Shown here in pieces: positions 1 to 9,373 of a stretch of DNA of 64,000 nucleotides (position 1 is the stretch's first letter; every line of letters begins with the position of its first letter). The notes under the pieces were generated by a model. It saw only the letters and a list, made by a program, of their open reading frames with translations. It was not told where the DNA came from and did no database searches. A program made the translations under genes and the position numbers. Origin of the DNA: an uncultured Bacteroidota bacterium (lineage in GTDB: Bacteria > Bacteroidota > Bacteroidia > Flavobacteriales > Flavobacteriaceae). The stretch covers positions 124,001-188,000 of the forward strand of contig CACNQM010000004.1 in assembly GCA_902622595.1 (NCBI GenBank), written 5' to 3'.

Positions 1-2037
1 GGAATCTGATGCTCCATCTCCAACATTTGTAATTGATGATTCAACTAAAAAATTATAGTTCGTATCTAAATACTTTGGGTTATTGATAACGCTGTATATT
101 TCGTTTTCAACAAGTCTTGATGTCTCATTTGTTTTTAATATGTCCGTTCCTTCTGGGTATTCAACAGAAACTAAAATTTGTTGGGGCTCATTATCTGGAA
201 AAAACTCGATTTTAGGAGGGAAAATACCCATTAAAAAAATAGAGAAGATAAATATTCCGAAAGTACCTGAAATAAATAGATATGGCTTAATACCAGATAA
301 TGCATATGCTAAAAATTTTGAATAGTTATTTTCTAATACTGGTAAAATTTTATCCTTGAATTTATCAATCTGTTTTTTTAATAATATTTTATAAAGCCAA
401 AGAAAAATAGTTATCAATAGAAATAGTGAGCCAAAGATCCTAGTTGAACTAAAAATCAGAAAAATAATTCCAATACTTCCTAAAAAATATGTGGCCCTGT
501 AAAGGTTTTTATTATTTAACTCATTTTCTTCAACCGTCATGAAATTTGACACAAGCATTGAATTGAAAAAGATTGCTACAATTAGAGATGAACCAAGAAT
601 TGCAGAAAGTGTAATTGGAAAATAAATCATAAACTCTCCTATAATTCCTGGCCATGTTCCAAGTGGTATAAAAGCAGCAATTGTTGTTGCTGTAGAAACA
701 ATTATAGGAAGCGCTACTTCACCAATTCCAAGTTTTGCAGCTTGAATTCTTGAAAGCCCCTCTTCTTTCATGAGTCTGTAAATATTATCCACTACAACTA
801 TTCCATTATCAACTAAAAGTCCTAGCCCCATTACCAATCCAAATAGTACCATTCTGTTGAGGGTAAATCCAAATAAGGACAGAAAAAATAATGATAGGAA
901 CATTGACATTGGTATTGCAAAACCAACAAATAGAGCATTTCTAATTCCCAAAAAGAATGTGATAACAGAAACGACTAAGATTATCCCAAATATTAGGTTA
1001 TTCATTAAGTCATTAACTGAATTTATGGTATAGTCAGATTGATCGTTAATCACATTAACTTCTAGATTTGAAGGAAGAAAATTTACTTTAGCCTTATCAA
1101 TTATTTCTCTAATTGAATTAGATGCAAAAATTGCATTTTCTCCACCTCTTTTAATAACTTCTAGACCTACAGTTTTTTTCTCAAAGTACCTTACATATGA
1201 TGTTGCCTCTTTCTCCTTAAATGAAACAGAAGCAACGTCTTTTAGGTAAACTGGACCTTTGTTTGTATTAACAATAATATTTTCTAACTCATCAGGAGAC
1301 GAAATTTCTCCAACAATCTTAACATTTCTTCTTTGACCGTCTGAAACAATGTTTCCAGCTGAAATTGTAACATTTTCTTGAGATATTGATGATATTATAT
1401 CTGTAAAACTTGTTTTGGTGGAATTCATCATAAAAGGATCCACAGCAATCTCTACCTCAAAATCTTGAAGCCCTCTAATTTCTACAGATTTGATTTCAGG
1501 TAACCTCTCAATTCTGAGTTCAAGATATTCAGCATATTTTTTTAACTCTTCAACAGTATAATCTCCTAATAAAGTTATATTGAGTACTGGGTATCTCTCA
1601 GCAAAGTCGAACTCTGTAACACTTGGATCAATTTTTGAATTGTTAAAAGTAGGCCAGTCATCCCTTACAGTTACATTGTCAACTAAATCCTTTACTCGCT
1701 GCCTCGCCACTTCAATTAATACCTCATCATCAAACTCAACATTTATTACTGATATACCTTCATATGAGCTCGATTCAAGTTCAACAAGACCTCTAACTCC
1801 CTTTATTTCCTCTTCTAATGGGTTAGTGACTAGTTTCTCAATCTCTTCAGCACTGTTTCCTGGAAAAACTGTTGCGACAAAAACATTTGTAGTATTTATT
1901 TCAGGAAATGGTTCTCTTGGCATTGTATTGTATGCAGTAATTCCTGAGATAAGAAAAATAACCATTAAAATATATATAATGGTTTTATTCTCTATTGCCC
2001 AACTTGAGAGAAAAAACTCCCTGTTTTTTTTATTCAT
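1..2037 (-). CDS. RND-family efflux permease (AcrB/MexB-like), N-terminal part
   Basis: Inner-membrane pump that exports substrates using the proton gradient, working with a periplasmic adaptor and a TolC channel. Only the first 679 codons are present; the gene runs off the left edge and roughly 350 C-terminal residues are missing. Seen: one transmembrane helix at residues 16-36, a large periplasmic porter region, then a helix block from about residue 345. The TM4 relay motif reads GLLVDNGIVVVDN, with Asp410 followed by Asn411 where AcrB has two Asp; this variant is common in related pumps. The ATG at 2037 lies one base after the adaptor stop, so it is the last gene of the tetR-tolC-adaptor-pump operon. 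Substrate cannot be told from sequence. Confidence 0.93.
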   Translation of the reverse strand, partial: MNKKNREFFLSSWAIENKTIIYILMVIFLISGITAYNTMPREPFPEINTTNVFVATVFPGNSAEEIEKLVTNPLEEEIKGVRGLVELESSSYEGISVINVEFDDEVLIEVARQRVKDLVDNVTVRDDWPTFNNSKIDPSVTEFDFAERYPVLNITLLGDYTVEELKKYAEYLELRIERLPEIKSVEIRGLQDFEVEIAVDPFMMNSTKTSFTDIISSISQENVTISAGNIVSDGQRRNVKIVGEISSPDELENIIVNTNKGPVYLKDVASVSFKEKEATSYVRYFEKKTVGLEVIKRGGENAIFASNSIREIIDKAKVNFLPSNLEVNVINDQSDYTINSVNDLMNNLIFGIILVVSVITFFLGIRNALFVGFAIPMSMFLSLFFLSLFGFTLNRMVLFGLVMGLGLLVDNGIVVVDNIYRLMKEEGLSRIQAAKLGIGEVALPIIVSTATTIAAFIPLGTWPGIIGEFMIYFPITLSAILGSSLIVAIFFNSMLVSNFMTVEENELNNKNLYRATYFLGSIGIIFLIFSSTRIFGSLFLLITIFLWLYKILLKKQIDKFKDKILPVLENNYSKFLAYALSGIKPYLFISGTFGIFIFSIFLMGIFPPKIEFFPDNEPQQILVSVEYPEGTDILKTNETSRLVENEIYSVINNPKYLDTNYNFLVESSITNVGDGASDS

Positions 2038-2038
2038 T

Positions 2039-3202
2039 CTATTTGATTAGTTTAACTCTTTGAGAGTCCTCTACAATATTAGCTCCTTCAAGAACAATTA
2101 AATCACCTACATTTAGCCCGTCAACCACTTCAGCATCTTTATTGCTTTTATTACCAAGTTTTACATATGTTTTTTTAGTAATATATACCCCCTCTTTTAC
2201 ATCTTCATTCATTACATACAAATAATTCTCTCCAGAGGCATCTTCTCTGATTATTCTTAACGGTACTACCAATGCATCATCTTTTTTGTAGATGTTTATT
2301 CTAATCTTGGCGTCTAAGTTTTGCTTTATTTTTTTATCGGGATTTTCAACAGGCACTTCAATGCGGAATGTCCTGTTATTTGGGTTTATAAAGTTACCAG
2401 TTTGAGTAATAACTGATTTTATTTCTTTACCTAAAAGAGGAATTCTAACTAATGCCTCCGTTTTGGTATTAACATTAGATATATACTTCTCAGACACAAA
2501 TGCCTCCGCATAAACTTTTTCAAGGTTTACTAATCTAAGTATTTGACTAATTCCAGGTATTAAATTAGATCCTGGATTTGATATAATCTCATCTATTGTT
2601 CCATCAAATGGTGCATAAATTTTTGTTTTTGAGAGCATGTCTCTCATTTGTTCAACTCCCTTTTGACTTGTTTCATAATCTGCTTTACTTTTTAGGTATT
2701 GCATTTCAGATCCAATATTGTTATCCCAAAGCCTTTGAACCCTTTCAAAATTTTCTTTTGCAAAATTTGTCTGAATTACCAACTGCTCTAATTGTTCTTG
2801 AAGACCAGAGTCATTAATTTGAGCTAATAAAGCACCTTTCCTTACTTCTTGACCTTCTTCTACAAAAACTCGTTCTAATGTACCTTGGAACTCAGAAAGA
2901 ATTAGAATATTTTTTCTGGTTTTAAGATTTGCTTGAGTCTCAATGTAACTGTTAAACTCTTGCTGTTTAATCTCATAATCTGATACAAGAGTAAGTCTTT
3001 CGTTTTCATCTAAAAAGGAAATACCATTGTTTATCTCGTTTAGTTCAACTTTCATTATGTTCATTTGATCTACATATTCTTTTTTCCTTTTTTTTAATTC
3101 ATCCAAATCTTTGTTTTCTATAAGACTTTCTATAGATAAATTTCTTGACGAGTCACATCCAATTATTATTGTAACTATAAATAATGCGTAGAGTTTATTC
3201 AT
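2039..3202 (-). CDS. RND efflux periplasmic adaptor (membrane fusion protein), lipoprotein
   Basis: Adaptor that links the inner-membrane RND pump to the TolC-type channel. The 387-residue protein starts with a lipoprotein signal ending in IIIGC, with lipidated Cys16. It continues with a coiled-coil hairpin (about residues 30-190, rich in E/K/Q), split by a lipoyl-like strand region, then the second lipoyl half (YAPFDGTIDEI) and a beta-barrel domain (VYAEAFVSEKYI) near residues 195-250, and a membrane-proximal domain to the end. It sits two bases after tolC and one base before the pump gene, so all three are probably translated from one mRNA. Family assignment is firm; specificity is unknown. 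Confidence 0.92.
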   Translation of the reverse strand: MNKLYALFIVTIIIGCDSSRNLSIESLIENKDLDELKKRKKEYVDQMNIMKVELNEINNGISFLDENERLTLVSDYEIKQQEFNSYIETQANLKTRKNILILSEFQGTLERVFVEEGQEVRKGALLAQINDSGLQEQLEQLVIQTNFAKENFERVQRLWDNNIGSEMQYLKSKADYETSQKGVEQMRDMLSKTKIYAPFDGTIDEIISNPGSNLIPGISQILRLVNLEKVYAEAFVSEKYISNVNTKTEALVRIPLLGKEIKSVITQTGNFINPNNRTFRIEVPVENPDKKIKQNLDAKIRINIYKKDDALVVPLRIIREDASGENYLYVMNEDVKEGVYITKKTYVKLGNKSNKDAEVVDGLNVGDLIVLEGANIVEDSQRVKLIK

Positions 3203-3204
3203 GA

Positions 3205-4530
3205 TTAATTGTTGTATAAAGTTTCTAATTCGGTTTTAATTGAAATCAATTCTATCACAGAATTCAAATATTTTTGTTGTGAATCTAATAATTGAATTTG
3301 CGCTTGTCTAAGTTCAAATGATGAAACTAAGCCTTCAAAAAATTTTATTGAATTCTTATCTTCAATTGAGATGGCTAGATTCATGTTTTGTTCATTAACA
3401 CTAAGAGATTTGTTAGCCAATTGATAGTCATTAAGCTTTTGTATAACTTCAGCCTGAGTCTTTTCTTCTTGCTCCTCAAGGTTTGCTCTAGCTTGTTCCA
3501 TAGCAATCTTGGCCTTTTGAGATGATACGTTCATCCTATTTGCATTGAATAATGGAATTTCTAAATTAACACCTACAACTGAGGAGCCAAACCAACTTTG
3601 TGATTTATCAGTGAAGTTAAATTCATTATTGTATCCAGTATATGTTCCACTGACGAAACCAGAAATCTTTGGTAGCTGTTTTGATTTTTCCAATTTGTAT
3701 TCAATTCTTTTTGTATCAAACATATTTTGTGAAATTTTTATATCAACATTTTTATCTGTGTCAAAATCTTCAAATGAATTTCCAAAAACTACATTATTTC
3801 CTATAAAGTCATCTAATGATGTTACAAGAACCAATTCATCATTAATATTTATGCCTAAAACTAATTTTAAAAGATTTATTTGGTTGTCTCTAGTTTTAAT
3901 TGCCTGAAGTAAAGAAAGCTCTGCTTGTGCAAGTGTTATCCTTATTTGTTCTACATTCTCTTCCTCTTGAAACCCATTTTTGTATAGTTCATTTACCTCA
4001 TTAAGATCTTTTTTGAAGTTTTCAAGGTTGTTTTCTAAAAGAGAGATTCCTTCATTGAGGGTGGCAACAAGACTATACAGTTTAACAATGCCTTCTCTTA
4101 CTTCCAGCAATGTTTTTTCATAAAAATTCTCAGAAGTTGCAAGAAAGATTTTACTATATTCCAAACCAACTAACCATGAACCATCAAATAACAATTGCTC
4201 CATTCTAACAGATCCAATCGCAGTCTGTTCTGTGCCAAACTGAATCTCAGAAAAATCTCCTTTGTTTCCCCCAAAAAATTCAGCAGGAATTAATGAAGTT
4301 GGGAGTTCTAAGTTATTTAAATAGTTTAAATCTAGTGATACATTAGGCAGTCCGATTGCGATAGTTTTCCACCTTTCCTGATATGCCATTTGTATTTCTC
4401 TCTCCGCATTCTTTAAATTTCTGTTATTTTCAATTCCATATTTTACAGCATCTTCTATGCTTAAGCTAACCACCTCTGATTGAGAATAACATATGTTTGA
4501 TATAAATATTACTAATAAAAGTTTTCTCAT
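3205..4530 (-). CDS. TolC-family outer-membrane efflux channel
   Basis: Outer-membrane channel of the tripartite pump. The protein has two similar long alpha-helical halves, as in TolC/OprM. I chose the ATG at 4530 (MRKLLLVIFISNICYSQS) because it gives an immediate signal peptide cleaved after about residue 18, and because this ATG overlaps the tetR stop as ATGA, a typical coupling. An upstream in-frame start at 4554 would add eight polar residues and a longer overlap. The 441-residue length is usual for Bacteroidota TolC-like proteins. The adaptor follows after two bases. Confidence 0.92.
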   Translation of the reverse strand: MRKLLLVIFISNICYSQSEVVSLSIEDAVKYGIENNRNLKNAEREIQMAYQERWKTIAIGLPNVSLDLNYLNNLELPTSLIPAEFFGGNKGDFSEIQFGTEQTAIGSVRMEQLLFDGSWLVGLEYSKIFLATSENFYEKTLLEVREGIVKLYSLVATLNEGISLLENNLENFKKDLNEVNELYKNGFQEEENVEQIRITLAQAELSLLQAIKTRDNQINLLKLVLGININDELVLVTSLDDFIGNNVVFGNSFEDFDTDKNVDIKISQNMFDTKRIEYKLEKSKQLPKISGFVSGTYTGYNNEFNFTDKSQSWFGSSVVGVNLEIPLFNANRMNVSSQKAKIAMEQARANLEEQEEKTQAEVIQKLNDYQLANKSLSVNEQNMNLAISIEDKNSIKFFEGLVSSFELRQAQIQLLDSQQKYLNSVIELISIKTELETLYNN

Positions 4531-5135
4531 TTTTTTATCATTTTGATTATCCATTTAGGGATTGATTTTTTTCTCTCAAGCATAAGTGTATTGAACTCCT
4601 TTGTATTAAGCTTCTCCATCTTCTTTAATATTGGGCTACACATAAATGGGAAAACTATTAAGCTCATGATATTTGTTACAAAATGGATTGGCTCTACTTT
4701 ATTATATATTCCTTTTTTTACCCCTTCTTGATATTGTGCAACAAGCCTTGACTTCATGATCATTTTAGTTGATGGCATTTTTAAAAAGGAAGTAGGATTG
4801 TTTTTTAGTTCATTTAATACAAAAGTTGGAAGTAGGGGTTCAGCTATCGTCATGTCTATGTATTTCTCACAGGTGAGTTTAATTTTTTCTTCTAATGAAG
4901 TTTTTTCATCATTATAGACCTCTACCATTTTACTTAAGAAATCGAAAAGAGTCTCGAACATTATTATTTCAAATAATTTCCATTTACTTGTGAAATAATA
5001 ATTTAACAGTGCTAGGTTAATGTCAGATTCCTTTGCAATCTCTCTGGTAGTTGTAGCACTATAACCCTTTTTTAAAAAAAGAGATTTAGCCGCAGTTTTA
5101 ATTTTTATTTCAGTTTCAGAATATTCTTTCTTCAT
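4527..5135 (-). CDS. TetR/AcrR-family transcriptional regulator
   Basis: Dimeric DNA-binding repressor, probably of the efflux operon it heads. Residues about 10-55 form the TetR helix-turn-helix (LFLKKGYSATTTREIA ... LLNYYFTSKWKLFE), and the rest is the variable alpha-helical ligand-binding domain. The length of 202 residues is normal. As first gene of the tetR-tolC-adaptor-RND operon, with its stop overlapping the tolC start by ATGA, it likely autoregulates by binding in the 5136-5243 divergent intergenic region. No clear operator palindrome was identified there. The inducer is unknown. Confidence 0.9.
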   Translation of the reverse strand: MKKEYSETEIKIKTAAKSLFLKKGYSATTTREIAKESDINLALLNYYFTSKWKLFEIIMFETLFDFLSKMVEVYNDEKTSLEEKIKLTCEKYIDMTIAEPLLPTFVLNELKNNPTSFLKMPSTKMIMKSRLVAQYQEGVKKGIYNKVEPIHFVTNIMSLIVFPFMCSPILKKMEKLNTKEFNTLMLERKKSIPKWIIKMIKK

Positions 5136-5220
5136 GATTAAAATGACTGCAAATTAAATTTAAACAATTGAATTAAACAAATGATTAATAAAAAATTAAC
5201 AATTAATTAAAAAGTATATT

Positions 5221-5228
5221 TATTTTTG
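5221..5228 (+). promoter_or_regulatory. Bacteroidota -7 promoter box for prenyl synthase
   Basis: TATTTTTG fits the Bacteroidota sigma-A -7 element TAnnTTTG and stands 16 bases before the ATG at 5244. No clear TTG -33 box is placed 17-23 bases upstream. If real, transcription starts near 5235, which argues against translation starting at the TTG at 5226. Confidence 0.4.
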
Positions 5229-5243
5229 AATCAATTAATAAGA

Positions 5244-6209
5244 ATGACTGAATACATTAAAATTTTTGAGGATTACCTAAAAAAAGAACTAAAATATACT
5301 AAACCAGAAAACCTATACAATCCTGTAAAATATCTTTTAGAATCAGGGGGTAAAAGATTAAGACCAATAATAGCATTAAATGTATCTGAACTTTTGGGGG
5401 GTAAAATATCTGACACACTTCCAGCAGCAGCAGCGTTAGAAATTTTTCACAATTTCACTTTGGCACATGATGATATCATGGATAATTCTATGTTGCGAAG
5501 AGGTAAAAAGACTATAAATTCAAAATGGGATAATAATACTGGGATTTTATCTGGAGACGTAATGCTTATAATCTCATACGAGGTTTTAAACCAATATCAA
5601 GACTCAAAATATATACATTTATCAAAAAAACTTACTGAAATATCAAGACTAGTTTGTGAAGGCCAACAAGCAGATATGGATTTTGCATCTAAAAATGACA
5701 TTACAGAGAATGAATATTTTGAGATGATTAAAAATAAAACAGCAGTTCTCATAGGCTGTTCATTTATGTTTGGAGGTATTGTTGCAGAGGCTAATGATTT
5801 AAATACTAATCTATTATATGAAATAGGATTGAATCTTGGGATAGCTTTTCAATTAGAAGATGATTTACTCGATTGCTTTGGAGATCAGGAAAAGTTTGGA
5901 AAAAAAATAGGGGGGGATATTATAGAAAAGAAGAAAACCTTATTATATCTTTTCACAAACTTAAAATTAGAGTCAGAAAAGAAATTAGAATTTGAAAATA
6001 TTTTTAATTCTAATGAAATAGCCGAATCGGAAAAAATTAATTCTATCAAATTATTTTATGAAACTTCGGGTGCATTGAAATATGTAAAAAATAAAGTTAA
6101 AGTTTATTTTGACAAAGCGGATCAACTAATTAACAAGCTAGAATTAGATAACGATACCAAGAGAAAGTTGAATCAATTTTCTAAAACTCTATTAAATAGA
6201 GAGATTTGA
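5244..6209 (+). CDS. polyprenyl synthetase, probable geranylgeranyl diphosphate synthase
   Basis: Trans-prenyltransferase that condenses IPP with allylic diphosphates, supplying carotenoid and quinone precursors in the cytoplasm. The first Asp-rich motif is DDIMD at residues 76-80 and the second is DDLLD at 206-210; GGKRLRP at 35-41 binds diphosphate. The first motif lacks the two-residue insertion of bacterial FPP synthases, and Phe71, five residues before it, fits a C20 product, so GGPP is my inference. Start: ATG at 5244 (321 residues) is preferred over TTG at 5226, which lies inside the putative promoter box. The 3' end overlaps convergent crtY by 18 bases. A run of seven Gs near 5911 is a slippage-prone spot, but the frame is intact. 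Confidence 0.88.
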   Translation: MTEYIKIFEDYLKKELKYTKPENLYNPVKYLLESGGKRLRPIIALNVSELLGGKISDTLPAAAALEIFHNFTLAHDDIMDNSMLRRGKKTINSKWDNNTGILSGDVMLIISYEVLNQYQDSKYIHLSKKLTEISRLVCEGQQADMDFASKNDITENEYFEMIKNKTAVLIGCSFMFGGIVAEANDLNTNLLYEIGLNLGIAFQLEDDLLDCFGDQEKFGKKIGGDIIEKKKTLLYLFTNLKLESEKKLEFENIFNSNEIAESEKINSIKLFYETSGALKYVKNKVKVYFDKADQLINKLELDNDTKRKLNQFSKTLLNREI

Positions 6210-7328
6210 AATTCTTTTAAATAAAGACCTAACAAAAGTCTTAATATCAACTGAGAGAAATATAGAAAGCTCTTCTATAACTGATGTTTTTTCATCTAAA
6301 AATTTAAATATTTTTATTGGATCGTTATTTTTAAATAGGTCAGAAAAAACTTTAGATCCTTTACCCTTTGAAGCAATTAAAACATCCAAAAATAAAAGGT
6401 CATAATACCAAAATCTATTTTTAAATCTAATTTTTGATAAAGGTTTCTTTTGTTTCAAGGACGAAACTATAATATCGATTTTTTTTATTGAATTTTTGAT
6501 GGTGTAACCTGTGCTTGGTTTAGACCATCCACCAGCAGTTCCAATTTGAAAATAATTATCCGTATTATTCTCAAAGAAAGGGTAACATGTCATGGGGATC
6601 ATACCCTTTTCTTTATCTTTAACGGAATAATTTATAATATTATTTTTTTTAAGATAACTTTTAATTTCTTTTTCATATTCATTATCACTTATTAACTCTT
6701 TTGAGAATAGAGTATATTCAACCAAGGCTTTGTTTTTTGAAAATGGTAATATGTACATAAATCTAATTTCATCTTTTTGATCAACACTAAAATCCATAAA
6801 AGTTATTTTGTTGTCATCAAAACTCTTGCTTTTAGTCTCAATAGTCCATCCGATAAAATGTTGTTTTAACAAGGGATATTTTTTGAAATCAACTTCATTA
6901 TAAATACTTGAAAAAATAATTGAAGAACTAAATTCACCATCATCCGTTTTAACTATTCTATTTTTTTCATCAATTTCATTAATATTAGAATTTAAATATT
7001 TAAAATTTGAAGCTTTTAATATTTTGTTTCTAATGTGTAAATAAAATTGATCTGATTTTATCATTTTATACTTATATGGTTTAAGTAAAAATGTATTGTA
7101 AGAACTTGAATCTTTAAATTCTGCGAACTCCCACTCTTTAAAAACCATATCATCAAGTACAGATTCTTTATCATTCCAAAAACCAAATGTTTTGTCATTT
7201 AAAGTTTTACTATCTCTTTCAATAATTAGTATTTTTTTATCATTGAAGAATTCATCTTTAATAAATGCATTTGAAAGTAATAAACCTGACGCACCACCAC
7301 CACAAATTATATAGTCATATTTCTCCAA
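6192..7328 (-). CDS. crtY: lycopene beta-cyclase
   Basis: Flavoprotein that cyclises the ends of lycopene to beta-ionone rings, giving beta-carotene. The N-terminus carries a dinucleotide-binding motif, IICGGGASGLLLSNAF (residues 7-22). The central LVEYTLFS segment corresponds to the catalytic acidic motif of this family (FLEET in other CrtY proteins), and GTAGGWSKPSTGYT is the conserved C-terminal FAD-side motif. At 378 residues it matches Bacteroidota CrtY. It is convergent with the prenyl synthase that provides the C20 precursor. The desaturase of the pathway lies about 48 kb away, and no phytoene synthase or hydroxylase is next to it. Confidence 0.9.
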   Translation of the reverse strand: MEKYDYIICGGGASGLLLSNAFIKDEFFNDKKILIIERDSKTLNDKTFGFWNDKESVLDDMVFKEWEFAEFKDSSSYNTFLLKPYKYKMIKSDQFYLHIRNKILKASNFKYLNSNINEIDEKNRIVKTDDGEFSSSIIFSSIYNEVDFKKYPLLKQHFIGWTIETKSKSFDDNKITFMDFSVDQKDEIRFMYILPFSKNKALVEYTLFSKELISDNEYEKEIKSYLKKNNIINYSVKDKEKGMIPMTCYPFFENNTDNYFQIGTAGGWSKPSTGYTIKNSIKKIDIIVSSLKQKKPLSKIRFKNRFWYYDLLFLDVLIASKGKGSKVFSDLFKNNDPIKIFKFLDEKTSVIEELSIFLSVDIKTFVRSLFKRISNLSI

Positions 7329-7343
7329 GCTGTTTAAATTTTA

Positions 7344-7351
7344 TAGTTTTG
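7344..7351 (+). promoter_or_regulatory. -7 promoter box upstream of ZIP transporter
   Basis: TAGTTTTG fits TAnnTTTG and stands 25 bases ahead of the ATG at 7377. No TTG box was found at the expected distance upstream. Confidence 0.35.
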
Positions 7352-7376
7352 CAGAATTGATTTCTAATATACAAAG

Positions 7377-8192
7377 ATGGACCAAATAATTGAATACTTT
7401 TCAAGTTTAAACCCTGTTGTTGGAGCTTTATATGCGACACTTTTTACCTGGGGAGTTACTGCGCTAGGAGCTTCAACTGTTTTCTTATTTAAGACAATGA
7501 GTAGGATGGCTTTAGATGGTATGCTTGGATTTACTGGAGGCATTATGGTTGCAGCTAGCTTCTGGAGCCTATTATTTCCTGCTATTGAAATGAGTGCTGG
7601 TGATGGTTTTATTAAAGTTATGCCTGCAGCTATTGGTTTTGGATTAGGTGCATTATTTATATTTGGAGTTGATAAGGTTCTTCCTCATATTCATATAAAT
7701 TTTAAAGAACCAGAAGGGATAAAGACTCCATGGAGGCGAACAACTCTTCTTACACTTGCAGTTACTCTTCACAATATTCCAGAGGGTCTTGCAGTAGGAG
7801 TATTATTTGGTGGAGTAGCAGCTGGTATTCCTGAAGCATCAATTGCAGGAGCTGTTGTATTAGCGTTTGGTATTGGTCTTCAGAATTTTCCAGAGGGCAT
7901 TGCCGTTGCAATGCCACTTAGAAGGTCAGGATTAAGTAAACGAAAAAGTTTTTGGTATGGGCAACTATCTGCAATCGTTGAACCAGTTGCTGGAGTTATA
8001 GGCGCACTTGCTGTTACATTCTTTACACCTATACTTCCATATGCCCTAGCATTTGCTGCAGGTGCAATGATATTTGTTGTAGTAGAAGAGGTAATCCCAG
8101 AGACTCAATTAGATAAATATACTGATATTGCTACTCTTGGTTTTATAGGCGGCTTTATAATAATGATGACACTTGACGTAGCTCTTGGTTAA
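7377..8192 (+). CDS. ZIP-family divalent metal transporter (GufA/ZupT-like)
   Basis: Inner-membrane carrier importing zinc or a related divalent metal. The 271-residue protein has about eight hydrophobic helices. Two signature metal-site motifs are visible: LHNIPEGLAVG in one helix and LQNFPEGIAVAMPLRRSG in the next, the latter with Gln in place of His as is usual in the GufA-type branch. A charged loop with HIHIN near residue 103 may contribute metal binding. It is divergent from crtY and its stop overlaps the convergent thiL stop by four bases. Metal preference cannot be read from sequence. Confidence 0.9.
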   Translation: MDQIIEYFSSLNPVVGALYATLFTWGVTALGASTVFLFKTMSRMALDGMLGFTGGIMVAASFWSLLFPAIEMSAGDGFIKVMPAAIGFGLGALFIFGVDKVLPHIHINFKEPEGIKTPWRRTTLLTLAVTLHNIPEGLAVGVLFGGVAAGIPEASIAGAVVLAFGIGLQNFPEGIAVAMPLRRSGLSKRKSFWYGQLSAIVEPVAGVIGALAVTFFTPILPYALAFAAGAMIFVVVEEVIPETQLDKYTDIATLGFIGGFIIMMTLDVALG

Positions 8193-9241
8193 TTATTGAC
8201 ACTAAAAGAATCCCAACCAGAACTATTAATATTAATTTTCTGACCTAAACTAGTAATCATACAATTATCGTTCTTTTTATTTACACAAGTCCCAATAACT
8301 GATAGGTAGTCAGATTGTTGAATTTTTTTTAGATTTTTTTTTGAAGTAGTAAATAAAAGCTCATAATCTTCACCTCCGTTTAGAGATGCTACAGAGGTGT
8401 CAATTTTAAATTCTTCACATATGGTTTTTGTATTATCAGATATTGGAATTTGATCCTCAACTATATGAAATGATAATCCTGAGGCTGAAGACAAATGATT
8501 AATTTCTGTAGATAGGCCATCACTTATATCAATCATAGAAGTTGGAATAATTTTTAACTCCTCCAGATAATCAATAACATCTACTCTAGCCTCAGGCTTT
8601 AATTGTCTTTGTATGCAATATGTGTATTGACTAAGATCAGGTTGAGAATTTGGGTTAACTTCAAAAACATTCTTCTCTCTTTCTAAAACTTGAAGACCCA
8701 TGTAAGCAGCCCCTAAGTCACCAGACACTACTAATAAGTCATCAATTTTAGCACCGCCTCTTTCAATAATTTTTCTGGTTGTTGAATTGCCTATACACGT
8801 TACCGAAATCATTAAGCCTTTATTAGAAGATGTAGTATCTCCTCCTATTAAATCAATATTATAATTCTTACAAGCTAAATTAATTCCTTCATATAATTCT
8901 TCAAGAGCATTAATCTTAAATCTATTTGAAACTGCAATTGATACCAAAATATGTGAAGGTTTTACGTTCATTGATATAATATCTGATATATTAACAATAA
9001 CGCTTTTATAACCTAAATGTTTAAGAGGCGTGTAGGATAAGTCAAAATGTACACCTTCTACTAAGATATCTTGTGAGATTGCTACATTGGTATTATCAAA
9101 CTTTAATAATGCAGCATCATCCCCAATATCAATAATGGTTGATTTATTAGTGTTCTTGAAAGACTTAGTAATCTTTTTTATTAGTTCAGCTTCACTAATT
9201 TTAGAAAGGTCTTTTTCCTCTTGATTATTTGTATCATCCAT
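8189..9241 (-). CDS. thiL: thiamine-monophosphate kinase
   Basis: Phosphorylates thiamine monophosphate to the cofactor thiamine diphosphate using ATP. The AIR-synthase/PurM-like fold is recognised from IDIGDDAALL near residues 40-50 (Mg/ATP binding), LIGGDTTSS, VSGDLGAAYMGLQ, the SMIDISDGLSTEINHL motif and NGGEDYELLFT. The length (350) is typical of Bacteroidota ThiL. It is a single gene, and no TPP riboswitch was seen upstream in 9242-9373. It is convergent with the ZIP transporter. Confidence 0.94.
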   Translation of the reverse strand: MDDTNNQEEKDLSKISEAELIKKITKSFKNTNKSTIIDIGDDAALLKFDNTNVAISQDILVEGVHFDLSYTPLKHLGYKSVIVNISDIISMNVKPSHILVSIAVSNRFKINALEELYEGINLACKNYNIDLIGGDTTSSNKGLMISVTCIGNSTTRKIIERGGAKIDDLLVVSGDLGAAYMGLQVLEREKNVFEVNPNSQPDLSQYTYCIQRQLKPEARVDVIDYLEELKIIPTSMIDISDGLSTEINHLSSASGLSFHIVEDQIPISDNTKTICEEFKIDTSVASLNGGEDYELLFTTSKKNLKKIQQSDYLSVIGTCVNKKNDNCMITSLGQKININSSGWDSFSVNN

Positions 9242-9345
9242 TTTTCAAATTTAAGCTAAATGATCTGTTAAATATGGTCATAATTTCTAAGATAATTATA
9301 GATTTATTAACACTTAAAAATATTTAAAAAACCTTGATTTAATTG

Positions 9346-9353
9346 TATATTTG
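9346..9353 (+). promoter_or_regulatory. -7 promoter box of the suf operon
   Basis: TATATTTG is an exact TAnnTTTG match, 21 bases ahead of the sufB ATG. The -33 side is AT-rich without a TTG at 17-23 bases. No IscR-like palindrome was evident between 9242 and 9373. Confidence 0.5.
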
Positions 9354-9373
9354 CTAATGTTTAGAGGTTACTT

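Noticed and set aside
1580-2050. 156-codon plus-strand ORF at the RND/adaptor junction
   Set aside because: Antisense to the convincingly coding RND pump gene, with Ser/Thr-rich shadow composition and no motif.
5911-5925. A and G homopolymer runs in the prenyl synthase as a possible frameshift
   Set aside because: The frame and the motifs on both sides (DDLLD before, GGDIIEKK after) are intact.
9242-9373. TPP riboswitch upstream of thiL or iron-sulfur operator for suf
   Set aside because: No THI-box consensus and no clear palindrome could be recognised; only the -7 promoter box stands out.
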